A stretch of DNA of 64,000 bases, taken from NCBI RefSeq assembly GCF_039536765.1, contig NZ_BAAAZF010000001.1, positions 124,001-188,000 on the forward strand, written 5' to 3'. Position 1 is the stretch's first letter, and each line of letters opens with the position of its first letter. The notes below the pieces were generated by a model. That model saw only the letters and a program-made list of their open reading frames with translations. It searched no databases and was not told the origin of the DNA. The position numbers and the translations under genes were made by a program. Of the stretch, positions 1 through 8,630 are shown one piece after another. This stretch comes from Parerythrobacter jejuensis. Its GTDB lineage: Bacteria > Pseudomonadota > Alphaproteobacteria > Sphingomonadales > Sphingomonadaceae.

Positions 1-2001
1 GTTGAAATCGCGATGGCCACGCGGTGCATTCTTGTGGTCGGTCACGATTTCGGTGTGGATGCGGGCCATGGCCGCAGCGTTTTCGCAATAGGTCGGCGTG
101 GCATTCGGGAAGCTGTAGGTCTCGTAATATTGTGCCCGCCGGAAGCCGTAGCTGGCTTCGAAAAACGCCTGTCTTGCCTCGTCGAGCGAGTGCGCGCTTT
201 CCGCTTCGATCCTTTCCATCAATTCCGCCTTGTCGGGTTTGCGATTGATGAGGGTGTCGAAGGTTTCCGCCTTCTTGATTTCGGCAATCCGTTGCAAGAC
301 GAGTGCGCCCAGGTGACGGTCGATCTCGTCGCGCTTGCCCTGTTGTTCGATAATGAAACGGCCATAAAGCGCCACTTTCTGGACGCTTGTTTTGTAGGCC
401 GCCATGGCAGTTTTGACGGGCCCGGCCGTATTGGAATCGTTGATCCCGACATCGAGCATGTTGACCGTTTCGATCTCGATTGCGTCCCAGGCTGCGCGGG
501 CTTCAGCGGTCTGGGGTTTAGCTGCCAGCGCCTGCACGGCTTCACCGACAGTCTTGGCGATGGCTTCGATGTTCTTCTGGGCTCCGCGGCTGCCATAGAT
601 GGTGAGGGCGGCATTCTTGATCGCCAAACTTGCAGTGCCGATCTTCTTGATATTGTCGCCGTGATCGCCGCCGTGTTCGATCAGGAAGGTAATCGGCAAC
701 AGATAGACGGACAGGACATTGTACCATTTCGACCAGCTGCCTGCGCTGGAACCGGCTTTCTTGACCGCTTCGATAAGGCCGGTGACCCCTTCCTGGCCTT
801 TCTTGGTCGAGGCACCCGGATCGCCGGGCGCACCCATGGCGAGCGCGGCAATGCTTGTGCCCAGCGTTATGAGGCTGATGGCAATTTCGATTGAAGCCTT
901 GGCAATCTTCTCGATCCGGTCGAGTTCGTTGGCCAGATCGAGATGGATCTTCGCAAGCTCGCTTTCGAACTTCTGCTTTTCCAGGATCTCGCCGGCTTTT
1001 TCGAAAGCGTTCTGGGCCGATTTTGCCCGGGCTCGCGTTTCCGTGATCTGGTCGGCCAAGGCTTTCGCCGTGATCCTGTCGCGCTTGGCGAGCGCTTTTG
1101 CAAACTGCTTGGCGATGGCGTCGGCGCTGCCAGATTGCGCTGCGAGTTTTCCATCAAGCTCGACCTGGCTGGCCAGGTCCAACCGGCTCTTTGCCAGCTG
1201 GACATAAGCGTCTGAAGTCAGCGGGGGCATGGACACCGCAATCGCATCTGGGTCGGCTGGATCAGCAAGCGGCGTCGGCATGATCCGCAGCACAGCGCTG
1301 GCCGTACTGGTCAGGTTGGCGATATCGGACTGGACCCCAGACCACGCCATGATCCAGCGCAGCAGATCTGTGGCGAGGGCAATGTTGCCATGGTTGGAAT
1401 CATTGCCCCCCAATGCACCTGCTGCCAGCGCATAAGAGGCATTCAAGACCTGGTAGAGCGGCTGGTCCCAGGTGAGGTAACCGATCGGCACTGTCTTTTC
1501 GCCGACACGAACCTTGCCGTTGCGCCAACCAAAGCGGTGCATTTGCGGGGAGTTGTTGTGGGGCGCTTTTACCTCGGACAGGTCATACGCCTGCTCCTTG
1601 CTGCTCTTGGAGACGAGTTCGAGCCCCGACGAAATGTCGCCGGCGATAATATTGACCGACAGGATCGAATTCGCCTTGGCGTGATCCAAGACAATCCGCG
1701 CTTTGCCGCCACCTTTCACCACGATGCGCCGGGCGATCAGCGTGACCAGCTCGATCGGATCTTTCAGGTCCGCATGGCTGTCAGCATCGAAGATGATCGT
1801 GTCGGCGATAATCCCGAAACCGGTTGCACCCTTTTCGATCGCCAGTTGGTGCACCTTGGCGAATTCGACATGGAAGTCGGAATATTCGAATTGGCGGGAT
1901 TTGAGGTCATCGCCAGCTGCAGGTGCCTGGAAGGGCGTTTTGGGAAACTGGCCGGCAGTCTGCAGTGACTGCATAAGCGATTGTACCTGTTGGGGATCCA
2001 T
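1..2001 (-). CDS. Large predominantly helical protein of unknown function, partial
   Basis: The minus-strand frame stays open from the ATG at 2001 to the window edge, giving 667 codons with the C-terminus outside. I do not recognise a family. Residues about 30-200 look beta-rich. Residues about 260-400 are Lys/Ala/Glu-rich and probably coiled coil. A hydrophobic stretch at about 395-415 (Ile/Leu/Ala-rich) and a second one soon after could insert in a membrane. It starts 42 bases after the stop of the XaxA-like gene on the same strand, so the two are probably co-transcribed. That context suggests a partner of a pore-forming protein, but the length does not fit classical XaxB, which is about 350 residues. 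No signal peptide is visible. Frames on the opposite strand here are treated as shadows. Confidence 0.7.
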   Translation of the reverse strand, partial: MDPQQVQSLMQSLQTAGQFPKTPFQAPAAGDDLKSRQFEYSDFHVEFAKVHQLAIEKGATGFGIIADTIIFDADSHADLKDPIELVTLIARRIVVKGGGKARIVLDHAKANSILSVNIIAGDISSGLELVSKSSKEQAYDLSEVKAPHNNSPQMHRFGWRNGKVRVGEKTVPIGYLTWDQPLYQVLNASYALAAGALGGNDSNHGNIALATDLLRWIMAWSGVQSDIANLTSTASAVLRIMPTPLADPADPDAIAVSMPPLTSDAYVQLAKSRLDLASQVELDGKLAAQSGSADAIAKQFAKALAKRDRITAKALADQITETRARAKSAQNAFEKAGEILEKQKFESELAKIHLDLANELDRIEKIAKASIEIAISLITLGTSIAALAMGAPGDPGASTKKGQEGVTGLIEAVKKAGSSAGSWSKWYNVLSVYLLPITFLIEHGGDHGDNIKKIGTASLAIKNAALTIYGSRGAQKNIEAIAKTVGEAVQALAAKPQTAEARAAWDAIEIETVNMLDVGINDSNTAGPVKTAMAAYKTSVQKVALYGRFIIEQQGKRDEIDRHLGALVLQRIAEIKKAETFDTLINRKPDKAELMERIEAESAHSLDEARQAFFEASYGFRRAQYYETYSFPNATPTYCENAAAMARIHTEIVTDHKNAPRGHRDFN

Positions 2002-2043
2002 CGGAATCTCCTCCCAAGAATGTGTGATCGGTTGGGGCGCAGC

Positions 2044-3240
2044 TTAGGCGGCCAGCGGTTCCGGAATTTCGGAAGGGTCGTCGATCGACTTGGGCACCGA
2101 GAACCGGCGGAAGACATCGGCCCGCTGACCAACCTTGGTCCACATATCGCTGGCTGTGCGGAGAGTGACGATAAACTGATCCCATTTTTCCTGGGCGATT
2201 TGCTGACTGCCATCCTCGCTCAGCATATGCGCAATCTTGCCGATATCGGCAGCGATGGCGCGCCAGCCCTGGCCGAGTTTTTCCAGCTGCGGCGCAACGA
2301 CGTCGATATCGGCGACAATCTTCTCGATCATCGTTTCCCCCGTCTTGTAGTGCGCGACGAAGGAAATCGACGTGTCCAGTTTCGCCTGGATCTTTTTCGC
2401 TTCTTCTTGCTTGGATTCAATCTTGGCGCGGGTGAGAGCAAGATCGACCCCGACACCAATGTCGACCCCCGCCAGGATGAGCGGGCCGAACAGCGGAATG
2501 GCGAGATAGGCGGGAGAAGTGGACAACACGATCACTTCGTCGCTCTCTTTTTTACGCAGACTCTTCAATTCCGCCTGTAATGCTTCGACGTCCTTGCGAA
2601 ACTTGATGACATCTGCGCTTTCTTCGCCAAATTTTGCCTTGTACTTCTTGCCGTTCTCACGGAACTCCTTCTGTACGCTCTTGACCCTGGTCTTCAGCCC
2701 CGTGTCGGGATCGAGAATGGTTTTGTAGAGCGCCTCCGCCTTTTCTGCGCGGCTCGAGGCTTCGAACACCAGCTTGTCGAGGATTTCCTTGATGCGGGTC
2801 CTGATCTTGGCTGACCGGCCCGAGACCTTGTCCGCACCCCACAGTTTGACGAGCGCGTCGAGCTTGTCCTGAACCCCGTCGGGACCGTCCCAGTCGAACT
2901 TGTCGATCAGCTCTTCGAATCGCCCGTAAGTCTTCTCGGCAAGAATGGAGTAGCTGTAGATGTCATCGGCCAGACCAAGTACCTGGCCTTTGACCTTGGT
3001 TTCGAAATCGTGGCCGATGGTTGCGAGGGTCCCGAATAGCGCGACGGATTCCTCGAACTCCGGCTTGAACTTCTCATCTGCCTGCATGCCGAGCGCAAGC
3101 CGCATGGATGCTTCGGTGGTTGGGTTCTTGTATCGCGCAGCGTCAAAGAAGGCGCACATGCTCAGCCATTCGTCCTTGCTCAGGTTCGTGAGGGCTTCGT
3201 CTGTGTCATTTGCCGGAGTTACGTTAGGTTCATCAGCCAT
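2044..3240 (-). CDS. XaxA-like alpha-helical pore-forming toxin subunit (alpha-xenorhabdolysin family)
   Basis: The product is 398 residues, close to the usual size of XaxA-type subunits. The N-terminus around residues 20-110 has the family layout as I remember it: an acidic/aromatic helix, a PTT turn at about 40-42, then long amphipathic helices. Residues 125-235 and 270-340 are charged helices likely to form coiled coils. Between them residues 236-268 are hydrophobic with a Pro-Leu-Phe-Gly-Pro-Leu core, matching the membrane-inserting tongue of ClyA/XaxA-type toxins. No signal peptide is present, as is usual for this group. I chose the ATG at 3240 because an AAAGGA ribosome site precedes it; an open extension further upstream looks non-coding. 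Family assignment is from pattern memory and needs a profile search; general coiled-coil protein is the alternative. Confidence 0.6.
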   Translation of the reverse strand: MADEPNVTPANDTDEALTNLSKDEWLSMCAFFDAARYKNPTTEASMRLALGMQADEKFKPEFEESVALFGTLATIGHDFETKVKGQVLGLADDIYSYSILAEKTYGRFEELIDKFDWDGPDGVQDKLDALVKLWGADKVSGRSAKIRTRIKEILDKLVFEASSRAEKAEALYKTILDPDTGLKTRVKSVQKEFRENGKKYKAKFGEESADVIKFRKDVEALQAELKSLRKKESDEVIVLSTSPAYLAIPLFGPLILAGVDIGVGVDLALTRAKIESKQEEAKKIQAKLDTSISFVAHYKTGETMIEKIVADIDVVAPQLEKLGQGWRAIAADIGKIAHMLSEDGSQQIAQEKWDQFIVTLRTASDMWTKVGQRADVFRRFSVPKSIDDPSEIPEPLAA

Positions 3241-3558
3241 GGGTTGTCCTTTCGCAGCACGGGGACTCACCGGTGCGGGAGCCCTCTTTGCTTCAAAATA
3301 TCCGCGCAACCCGCGCTGTTCATATTGGAAGGTGACAAGGGGATATGTGTCAGCCGTTGCGACTCCACCCCCTGCAACACGACTCGGAGACAGTGCTCGA
3401 ACAAAAGCTAAGAGTAAATGGAAAAAGTAGAATCCGACTCTGGCGACTTGCTCATTCTCATGCCGCATCGCCACTGCTGACAAGTCGAGTGGATCTGGTC
3501 ATTTAAAACCAGGCTGGCAATTTCATGCGGTCCGATCCCCGCGGAGATTAGGTCTCGT
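3241..3558. other. Intergenic region between halogenase 3' end and toxin-like operon
   Basis: These 318 bases must hold the promoter of the leftward XaxA-like operon and the end of the halogenase transcript. I see no convincing gene, no strong terminator with a T-run, and no clear -35/-10 pair. Short open frames here have poor codon use. Confidence 0.4.
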
Positions 3559-5061
3559 TCAGGCGGCTTTGGCAGGGCAATACTTGCGCAAGAATTCTTC
3601 ATGGCTCGGCATCTGCTTTACGAGATATTGAATCGACTTCTCGATCTCGGCCATTTCCTTCTGGGTGCCAGGTTCCGCCACTGTATCGGCCATCGGATTG
3701 TGCCCCTCCGGCACGATCCCCTGCCCAAGCATCACGGCGACCCAGCTGGTGGCAGTGAACAGTTCATCCTCTTCGCGAAAGATCTGCCCGTTGAGCCGGA
3801 ACAGATCGATCTTTTCCTTGAGGCTGTCGGGCACATCCATGGTGCGGCAATAGTTCCAGAATTCGGAATCGGTCCGCTCGGTCGCTTTGTAGTGCAGGAT
3901 CAGGAAATCACGGATGCGGACATATTCCTTCATCGTCAGCCGGTTGAAGGCATCTTCCTGGGCCTGGGTGATGCCATCAAGCGAAAGCAGGGAGACCAAC
4001 TTGTTGATGGCGGTATTGATCAAGTGGATCGAAGTGGATTCGAGCGGTTCCATAAATCCGGCCGAGAGGCCAATCGCCACCACGTTCTTGTTCCAGAACT
4101 TTTTCCGCTTGCCGGTCACGAAACGCAGATGGTTCGGATCTGCCATCGGTTCGCCGTCGATATTGGCCAGCAGGATCTCGGTCGCCTCGTCCTGCTCCAT
4201 ATAGGCATCGCAATAGACATGCCCGTTGCCGTTGCGGTGTTGGAGCGGGACCTGCCACTGCCAGCCTGCCGCATGCGCTGTTGCGCGGGTATAGGGTAGG
4301 GGGGCGCCCTTGCGCGCAGACGGGATGGCCACGGCCCGGTTGCACGGCAGCCAATGGGTCCATTCCTCGTAGCCGGTCTCCAGCGCCTGCTCGATAAGCA
4401 AACCGCGAAAGCCAGAGCAATCGACGAAGAAATCGCCGGATAACTCAGTGCCGTCATCGATCGCGATCGACGTGACGTAGCCGGATTCGGGATCCTGCCG
4501 GACATCGGTGACCTTGCCTTCCTTGCGCACAACGCCGCGCTTCTCGGCATATGTGCGCAGGAATTTGGCATAGCGGCCCGCATCGAGATGATAGGCGTAG
4601 TTGATCGGGGGCAAGTCATCGCGTTGCATGCCGTCGGTGCGCATGAACTTGCGGTGGCTCGCGGCCATGGTTTCCGGGCTGTAGGCGTGCAGCGGGCGGG
4701 GGTCACCGGACTGGCGATATTTGTGCCAGACCTGGTGGAAGTGCATTCCTTCAATCTCGTAGCCGTAATTGCCGAAGGGGTGAAAATAGCTGTCACCCTG
4801 ATTGCCCCAGTTCACGAACTGGATGCCGAGCTTGAATGTGCCCTGGATTTCCGAGAGCATCTGGCGCTCGTCGATGTCGAGAATCTGATTGAATTCCACG
4901 AAGGGGGGGATGGTCGCTTCCCCGACTCCCACGGTCCCGATGGCTTCCGATTCGACCAGAGTGACTTCGACGAGGCCGCTTTGCTTGAGTCGCGACAATG
5001 CGGCTGCGGCCATCCAGCCAGCCGTACCACCACCGACGATCACGATATTCCTGATAGCCAT
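3559..5061 (-). CDS. Flavin-dependent tryptophan-halogenase-family protein
   Basis: A 500-residue FAD-dependent halogenase-like enzyme, probably cytoplasmic. Visible hallmarks are the dinucleotide-binding GGGTAGW motif at residues 10-16, the FKLGI segment with Lys77 at the position of the catalytic lysine of PrnA/RebH, the W-x-W-x-V-P signature at 267-272 that marks halogenases within the flavin monooxygenases, and the PLESTSIH segment carrying the conserved glutamate. The start at 5061 places the FAD fold at the N-terminus; an upstream in-frame extension lacks this logic. It is divergent from the TonB receptor at 5304, sharing a palindrome-rich intergenic region. Many proteobacteria keep such halogenases beside TonB receptors, with substrates mostly unknown. 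The substrate here cannot be read from sequence. Confidence 0.85.
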   Translation of the reverse strand: MAIRNIVIVGGGTAGWMAAAALSRLKQSGLVEVTLVESEAIGTVGVGEATIPPFVEFNQILDIDERQMLSEIQGTFKLGIQFVNWGNQGDSYFHPFGNYGYEIEGMHFHQVWHKYRQSGDPRPLHAYSPETMAASHRKFMRTDGMQRDDLPPINYAYHLDAGRYAKFLRTYAEKRGVVRKEGKVTDVRQDPESGYVTSIAIDDGTELSGDFFVDCSGFRGLLIEQALETGYEEWTHWLPCNRAVAIPSARKGAPLPYTRATAHAAGWQWQVPLQHRNGNGHVYCDAYMEQDEATEILLANIDGEPMADPNHLRFVTGKRKKFWNKNVVAIGLSAGFMEPLESTSIHLINTAINKLVSLLSLDGITQAQEDAFNRLTMKEYVRIRDFLILHYKATERTDSEFWNYCRTMDVPDSLKEKIDLFRLNGQIFREEDELFTATSWVAVMLGQGIVPEGHNPMADTVAEPGTQKEMAEIEKSIQYLVKQMPSHEEFLRKYCPAKAA

Positions 5062-5140
5062 TGTTCTTTCCCGAACTCCGAAGTTTCTGCCGAGATATCG
5101 CCCCACCGGAATCAGTGCAAACGACCGTCTCTCTGCGCAT

Positions 5141-5160
5141 TGGTATGCATGTTGCTACCA
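5141..5160. promoter_or_regulatory. Inverted repeat TGGTA-N10-TACCA
   Basis: The arms TGGTA and TACCA flank ten bases in the divergent region between halogenase and TonB receptor, close to the halogenase start. TGGTA/TACCA arms occur in sugar-regulator operators of related bacteria, usually with tighter spacing. It is a candidate binding site for control of the halogenase. Confidence 0.3.
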
Positions 5161-5176
5161 TGCAACAGAGTTGTTG

Positions 5177-5211
5177 TGAACGTTCATTTGAGCTCTTGTG
5201 AACGATCACAA
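5177..5211. promoter_or_regulatory. Two adjacent palindromes in divergent promoter region
   Basis: A perfect 10-bp palindrome TGAACGTTCA lies at 5177-5186. An inverted repeat TTGTGA-ACGA-TCACAA lies at 5196-5211, in the middle of the 242-base divergent region. The second resembles CRP/FNR-type half sites but with a four-base spacer. Both may bind regulators of the halogenase or receptor gene. Confidence 0.35.
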
Positions 5212-5235
5212 TTGCGTTTAGGCCTCAAATCACGA

Positions 5236-5253
5236 AACGCATTCGAATGCGTT
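5236..5253. promoter_or_regulatory. 18-bp perfect palindromic operator (LacI type)
   Basis: AACGCATTCGAATGCGTT is a perfect palindrome with a central CG, as LacI-family operators usually have. It lies 50 bases before the TonB receptor start. A near-identical palindrome sits upstream of the second TonB receptor at 53622-53639, and a one-mismatch copy of the core at 14344-14355. The likely binder is the LacI-family protein encoded at 9606-10670. Confidence 0.55.
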
Positions 5254-5303
5254 CATTGGGGGCTGTGCGCCCAGTCTAGCGCATAGTTGACGTTTAGGGA
5301 GGG

Positions 5304-8300
5304 ATGACCTTGTCACGCCGTACACTCGAAGTGAAATCAACGTCGCGCCGCGTCTTTGCACTCGGCACTGCATCCAGTCTTGCCATGTGTGCGATGATCG
5401 CTCAGCCGGCAATGGCGCAAGATGCGGATGAAGATCCTGCCGCCGAATCAGCTGAAGAAGAGCCCGATAACCTGATCACGGTTACCGGCTTTCGCGCATC
5501 GCTCCAGAATGCCCAGAGCATCAAGGAGAACGCGGACACCTTCGTCGATGTGATTACATCGGAAGATATCGGCGCATTGCCTGATCGTTCGGTGGCCGAA
5601 GCGCTGCAGCGTGTGCCCGGTGTGAATATCAGCCGTTTCGAACAGCGCGACGATCCCGACCGTTTCTCGGTTGAAGGTTCCGGTGTCATCATTCGCGGCC
5701 TGCCCTTCGTTCGCTCCGAACTGAACGGCCGCGACATCTTTTCCGCCAATGGCGGCCGCGTGCTGAGCTTCAATGACGTTTCCCCCGAGCTGCTAGGCCG
5801 GGTCGAGGTGTTCAAGAACGTCACGGCCGACATGATCGAGGGCAGCATTGCCGGTACCGTCAACCTCGTCACCCGCAAGCCGCTCGATAATCCGGGCTGG
5901 AAAATTGCCGGTACGATCGAGGCCAATGTCGGCGATCTGGCCGAAGAATGGTCGCCTGGCTTCTCTCTCCTGGGGTCGAAGACGTTCGACAGCGCCGTTG
6001 GCACTTTCGGCATCCAGCTGGCCTATGCCCAGTCCGAGTTGCAGACCCGCACCGACGCGTCACAGATTACTGACCCTTGCTATCGTGCCGATACGCTCGA
6101 TGGTCCTTGCTTCCGCGTGCGGCCTGTTGGTTCGGGTGGCTTCTCAGGCACTGCTCTTGATGCCACAACGTTCCCGCCTGCCGGAGCCGTCTTTGTGCCG
6201 AAGGGTGCAGGTGTCCGCACATCGAACCTCACGCGTGATCGCAATGCATTCTCGGCCATCGGCCAGTGGGAAAGCAATGATGGTTCCGCCATTGTGACCG
6301 TGGAATATCTGCGAGCAAAGACGGAAGCTTCGATCCAAGAGTTCTCGGCTCTCGCGCTTGTTAATGACGACGCACTGTTCCCGATCATCGCACCGGGGAC
6401 GACGCCCACGTTTGACGGAAACCAGTTCGTCTCAGGCACGCTGACCCAGTTCCAGCCCTTCAATGGCGGTTCGGGCATCCCGACCGAGCTTCTCCGTTTC
6501 GAGCGTGAGGACGAGGCGAAAACGGAAGATTTCTCGATCGATATCGATCTTGCTCCAACCGATCGCCTGCGCTTCAACTTCGAAGTGCAGCACATCAAGT
6601 CCGACAGGACTGAAAACGGATTCATCGGTTCGATGCAGACCTATACCGATGTGTTCATCGACAATGCCGGTGAAACGCCGATCGTCCAGTTCCTCGAACC
6701 GACGACCGGGGCATCGAATGCAAGCTATTTCAACGATCCGGCCCGCACCTTCTACTGGTTCCTGATCGATAATCAGGTCGCCAATGAAGGCGATCTCACC
6801 AGCATGCGTCTCGATGGCGAGTATGATGTCAGCGATGACGGCTTCTTCAAGAAGGCACGCTTCGGTGCCCGCTGGTCGGACCGCAATCGCGTAACCCGCA
6901 ACGCAAACTTCTCCAACTGGGGCAACCTTGGTGCACCTTGGACCGGGCGTGGCGGCAACTGGAATTGTGGTGACTTCCAGGCCTTTGGTTGTGGCGGTGC
7001 CTATGTGTTCGATTTCCCGAACTCTGCAACGCTTCAGAACCCGTTCGGCGATGGTTTCCAGCGTGGCAACGCTCCGACGCCATTTGGTGACGGTTCGGCC
7101 TTCTTCTTCGGTCGTGAAAACACCGTTGCAGACTACCTGAGCGGTGCAATCGCGCAGGAAGCATCGGCCATCACGGCGTTCACGCTGACGCCGAATGCAT
7201 GGAACCCGCTGACCGCGCGTACCAACAACGTACCAGGCGGTGTCTGGACGCCGGGTGAAATCTCGGATGTCGATGAAAGCACGTTCTCGGCCTATGCCCG
7301 TGCTGATTTCGGCGCCGATTTCGGCGGCGTGACGCTCGATGGTAACGTCGGGGTTCGTTATGTCCGAACCACCGTGCAAAGCGGTGGCGAGATCGCCTTC
7401 CCGACGGGCCAGTTCTTCGACACGCCTCCGGGTGGCAATGGCGACGGTATTGTCTCTGTCGCAGAATTGCAGGCCGCTTGTGGCCGGGTCCAGCCGGGAC
7501 AAGTCGCGCCGGGCTATTGCGGGCTTTCAGCCGCGCGCCTGGGTGAATTCGCCTCGGTATTTACCGGCGAATTAATCGATGACAGTGCGAAGATCGAATA
7601 CGATCACTGGCTGCCAAGCTTCAATGCGAAGCTCGACCTGAACAATGGCATGCTGTTCCGTTTTGCTGTCTCGAAGGGAATTTCGAGGCCGGACCTGGCT
7701 TCCTATCGGACAGGCGGCTCGATCTTCGACAATACCGGAAACCTGCGTGCTGCCGGCACGCTGGAAACGGGCGAGCTGTTTGCGATCAACACTGGCAACC
7801 GACTGCTGGTACCGGTCGAGTCGTGGAACTACGACCTCTCCTTCGAGTGGTATTTCGATGATGTCGGCTCGATCACGGTTGCCGGTTTCCTTAAGGATAT
7901 CAAAGGTATAGTGAACGGTGGTGCGACCACACGGACATTCACCAGTCCGGCGGGTGTTTCGACCGACGTGCTTGTGAATGGTCCGACCAACAGCGATGGC
8001 GGAACCCTGAAGGGTATCGAAATCGCGCATCAGCAAACCTATGATTTCCTGCCAGGGCTCCTGAGCGGTCTGGGTACGCAGATGACATACACCTATGTCG
8101 ATGGCGGCGCGTTCAACAATTCAAATCTGGGGGCCGAACAAAGCCCGTTTGCCGGAAACCTGCCCCTTGCAGGCATTTCCAAGCATACGGTCAATGCGAC
8201 GGTGTTTTACGAGAAGGGGCCGATCTCTGCGCGTGCGGCCTACAACTGGCGTTCCGACTTCCTGCAAACACCGCGTGATGTGATCTTCCCGTTCTCGCCG

Positions 8301-8504
8301 ATCTATGGCGAGAGCACCGGGCAACTGGATGCTTCGATCTTCCTCGAGGTGATGGATGGCATCAAGGTCGGTGTTCAGGGCGTGAACCTGCTCGACGAAG
8401 TCACCCAGACTTCGCAGGTCATCGACTTTGCCGGGACGCGCGTGCGCCGCTCGGCATTCCGGAACGATCGCCGCTTCACATTCCTGGCGCGCTTCGACTT
8501 CTAA
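5304..8504 (+). CDS. TonB-dependent outer-membrane receptor, carbohydrate type
   Basis: A 1066-residue TonB-dependent receptor expected to import oligosaccharides across the outer membrane. A signal peptide ends in PAMA before QDAD at about residue 38. A TonB-box-like LITVTGF follows at about 57-63, then the plug domain (about 65-190, with the GAL/ALPDRSVAEALQRVPG segment) and a long beta-barrel ending in FARFDF-like aromatic C-terminus. Its size fits the large Caulobacter/Xanthomonas type of sugar receptors. The start is set by a GGGAGG ribosome site directly upstream. A palindromic operator precedes it and a terminator follows at 8528. Downstream GH16, GH3 and transporters point to beta-glucans such as laminarin as ligand, which is inference. 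Confidence 0.93.
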   Translation: MTLSRRTLEVKSTSRRVFALGTASSLAMCAMIAQPAMAQDADEDPAAESAEEEPDNLITVTGFRASLQNAQSIKENADTFVDVITSEDIGALPDRSVAEALQRVPGVNISRFEQRDDPDRFSVEGSGVIIRGLPFVRSELNGRDIFSANGGRVLSFNDVSPELLGRVEVFKNVTADMIEGSIAGTVNLVTRKPLDNPGWKIAGTIEANVGDLAEEWSPGFSLLGSKTFDSAVGTFGIQLAYAQSELQTRTDASQITDPCYRADTLDGPCFRVRPVGSGGFSGTALDATTFPPAGAVFVPKGAGVRTSNLTRDRNAFSAIGQWESNDGSAIVTVEYLRAKTEASIQEFSALALVNDDALFPIIAPGTTPTFDGNQFVSGTLTQFQPFNGGSGIPTELLRFEREDEAKTEDFSIDIDLAPTDRLRFNFEVQHIKSDRTENGFIGSMQTYTDVFIDNAGETPIVQFLEPTTGASNASYFNDPARTFYWFLIDNQVANEGDLTSMRLDGEYDVSDDGFFKKARFGARWSDRNRVTRNANFSNWGNLGAPWTGRGGNWNCGDFQAFGCGGAYVFDFPNSATLQNPFGDGFQRGNAPTPFGDGSAFFFGRENTVADYLSGAIAQEASAITAFTLTPNAWNPLTARTNNVPGGVWTPGEISDVDESTFSAYARADFGADFGGVTLDGNVGVRYVRTTVQSGGEIAFPTGQFFDTPPGGNGDGIVSVAELQAACGRVQPGQVAPGYCGLSAARLGEFASVFTGELIDDSAKIEYDHWLPSFNAKLDLNNGMLFRFAVSKGISRPDLASYRTGGSIFDNTGNLRAAGTLETGELFAINTGNRLLVPVESWNYDLSFEWYFDDVGSITVAGFLKDIKGIVNGGATTRTFTSPAGVSTDVLVNGPTNSDGGTLKGIEIAHQQTYDFLPGLLSGLGTQMTYTYVDGGAFNNSNLGAEQSPFAGNLPLAGISKHTVNATVFYEKGPISARAAYNWRSDFLQTPRDVIFPFSPIYGESTGQLDASIFLEVMDGIKVGVQGVNLLDEVTQTSQVIDFAGTRVRRSAFRNDRRFTFLARFDF

Positions 8505-8527
8505 GGTCGCGCGTTATCGGGAGGGGC

Positions 8528-8567
8528 AAAAGGCGGGTTCTTGCAACGGCAGGGACCCGCCTTTTTT
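8528..8567 (+). terminator. Rho-independent terminator after TonB receptor
   Basis: Stem GGCGGGT (8532-8538) pairs with ACCCGCC (8555-8561) and is followed by six T residues. It separates the highly expressed receptor from the GH16 gene, probably allowing partial read-through. Confidence 0.8.
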
Positions 8568-8630
8568 GCCTTTGTTGACAAGATGGTGCCACGATTGGCT
8601 GGTGATGCAGCCGCAATGAAGGAAACGACT

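Noticed and set aside
13..894. A 293-codon plus-strand open frame at the left edge
   Set aside because: It is antisense to a minus-strand frame that stays open for 667 codons, has a good start and follows an operon partner.
5177..5202. A possible LexA box made of the GAAC sequences near 5178 and 5199
   Set aside because: The spacing is not seven bases; the elements are better described as palindromes.
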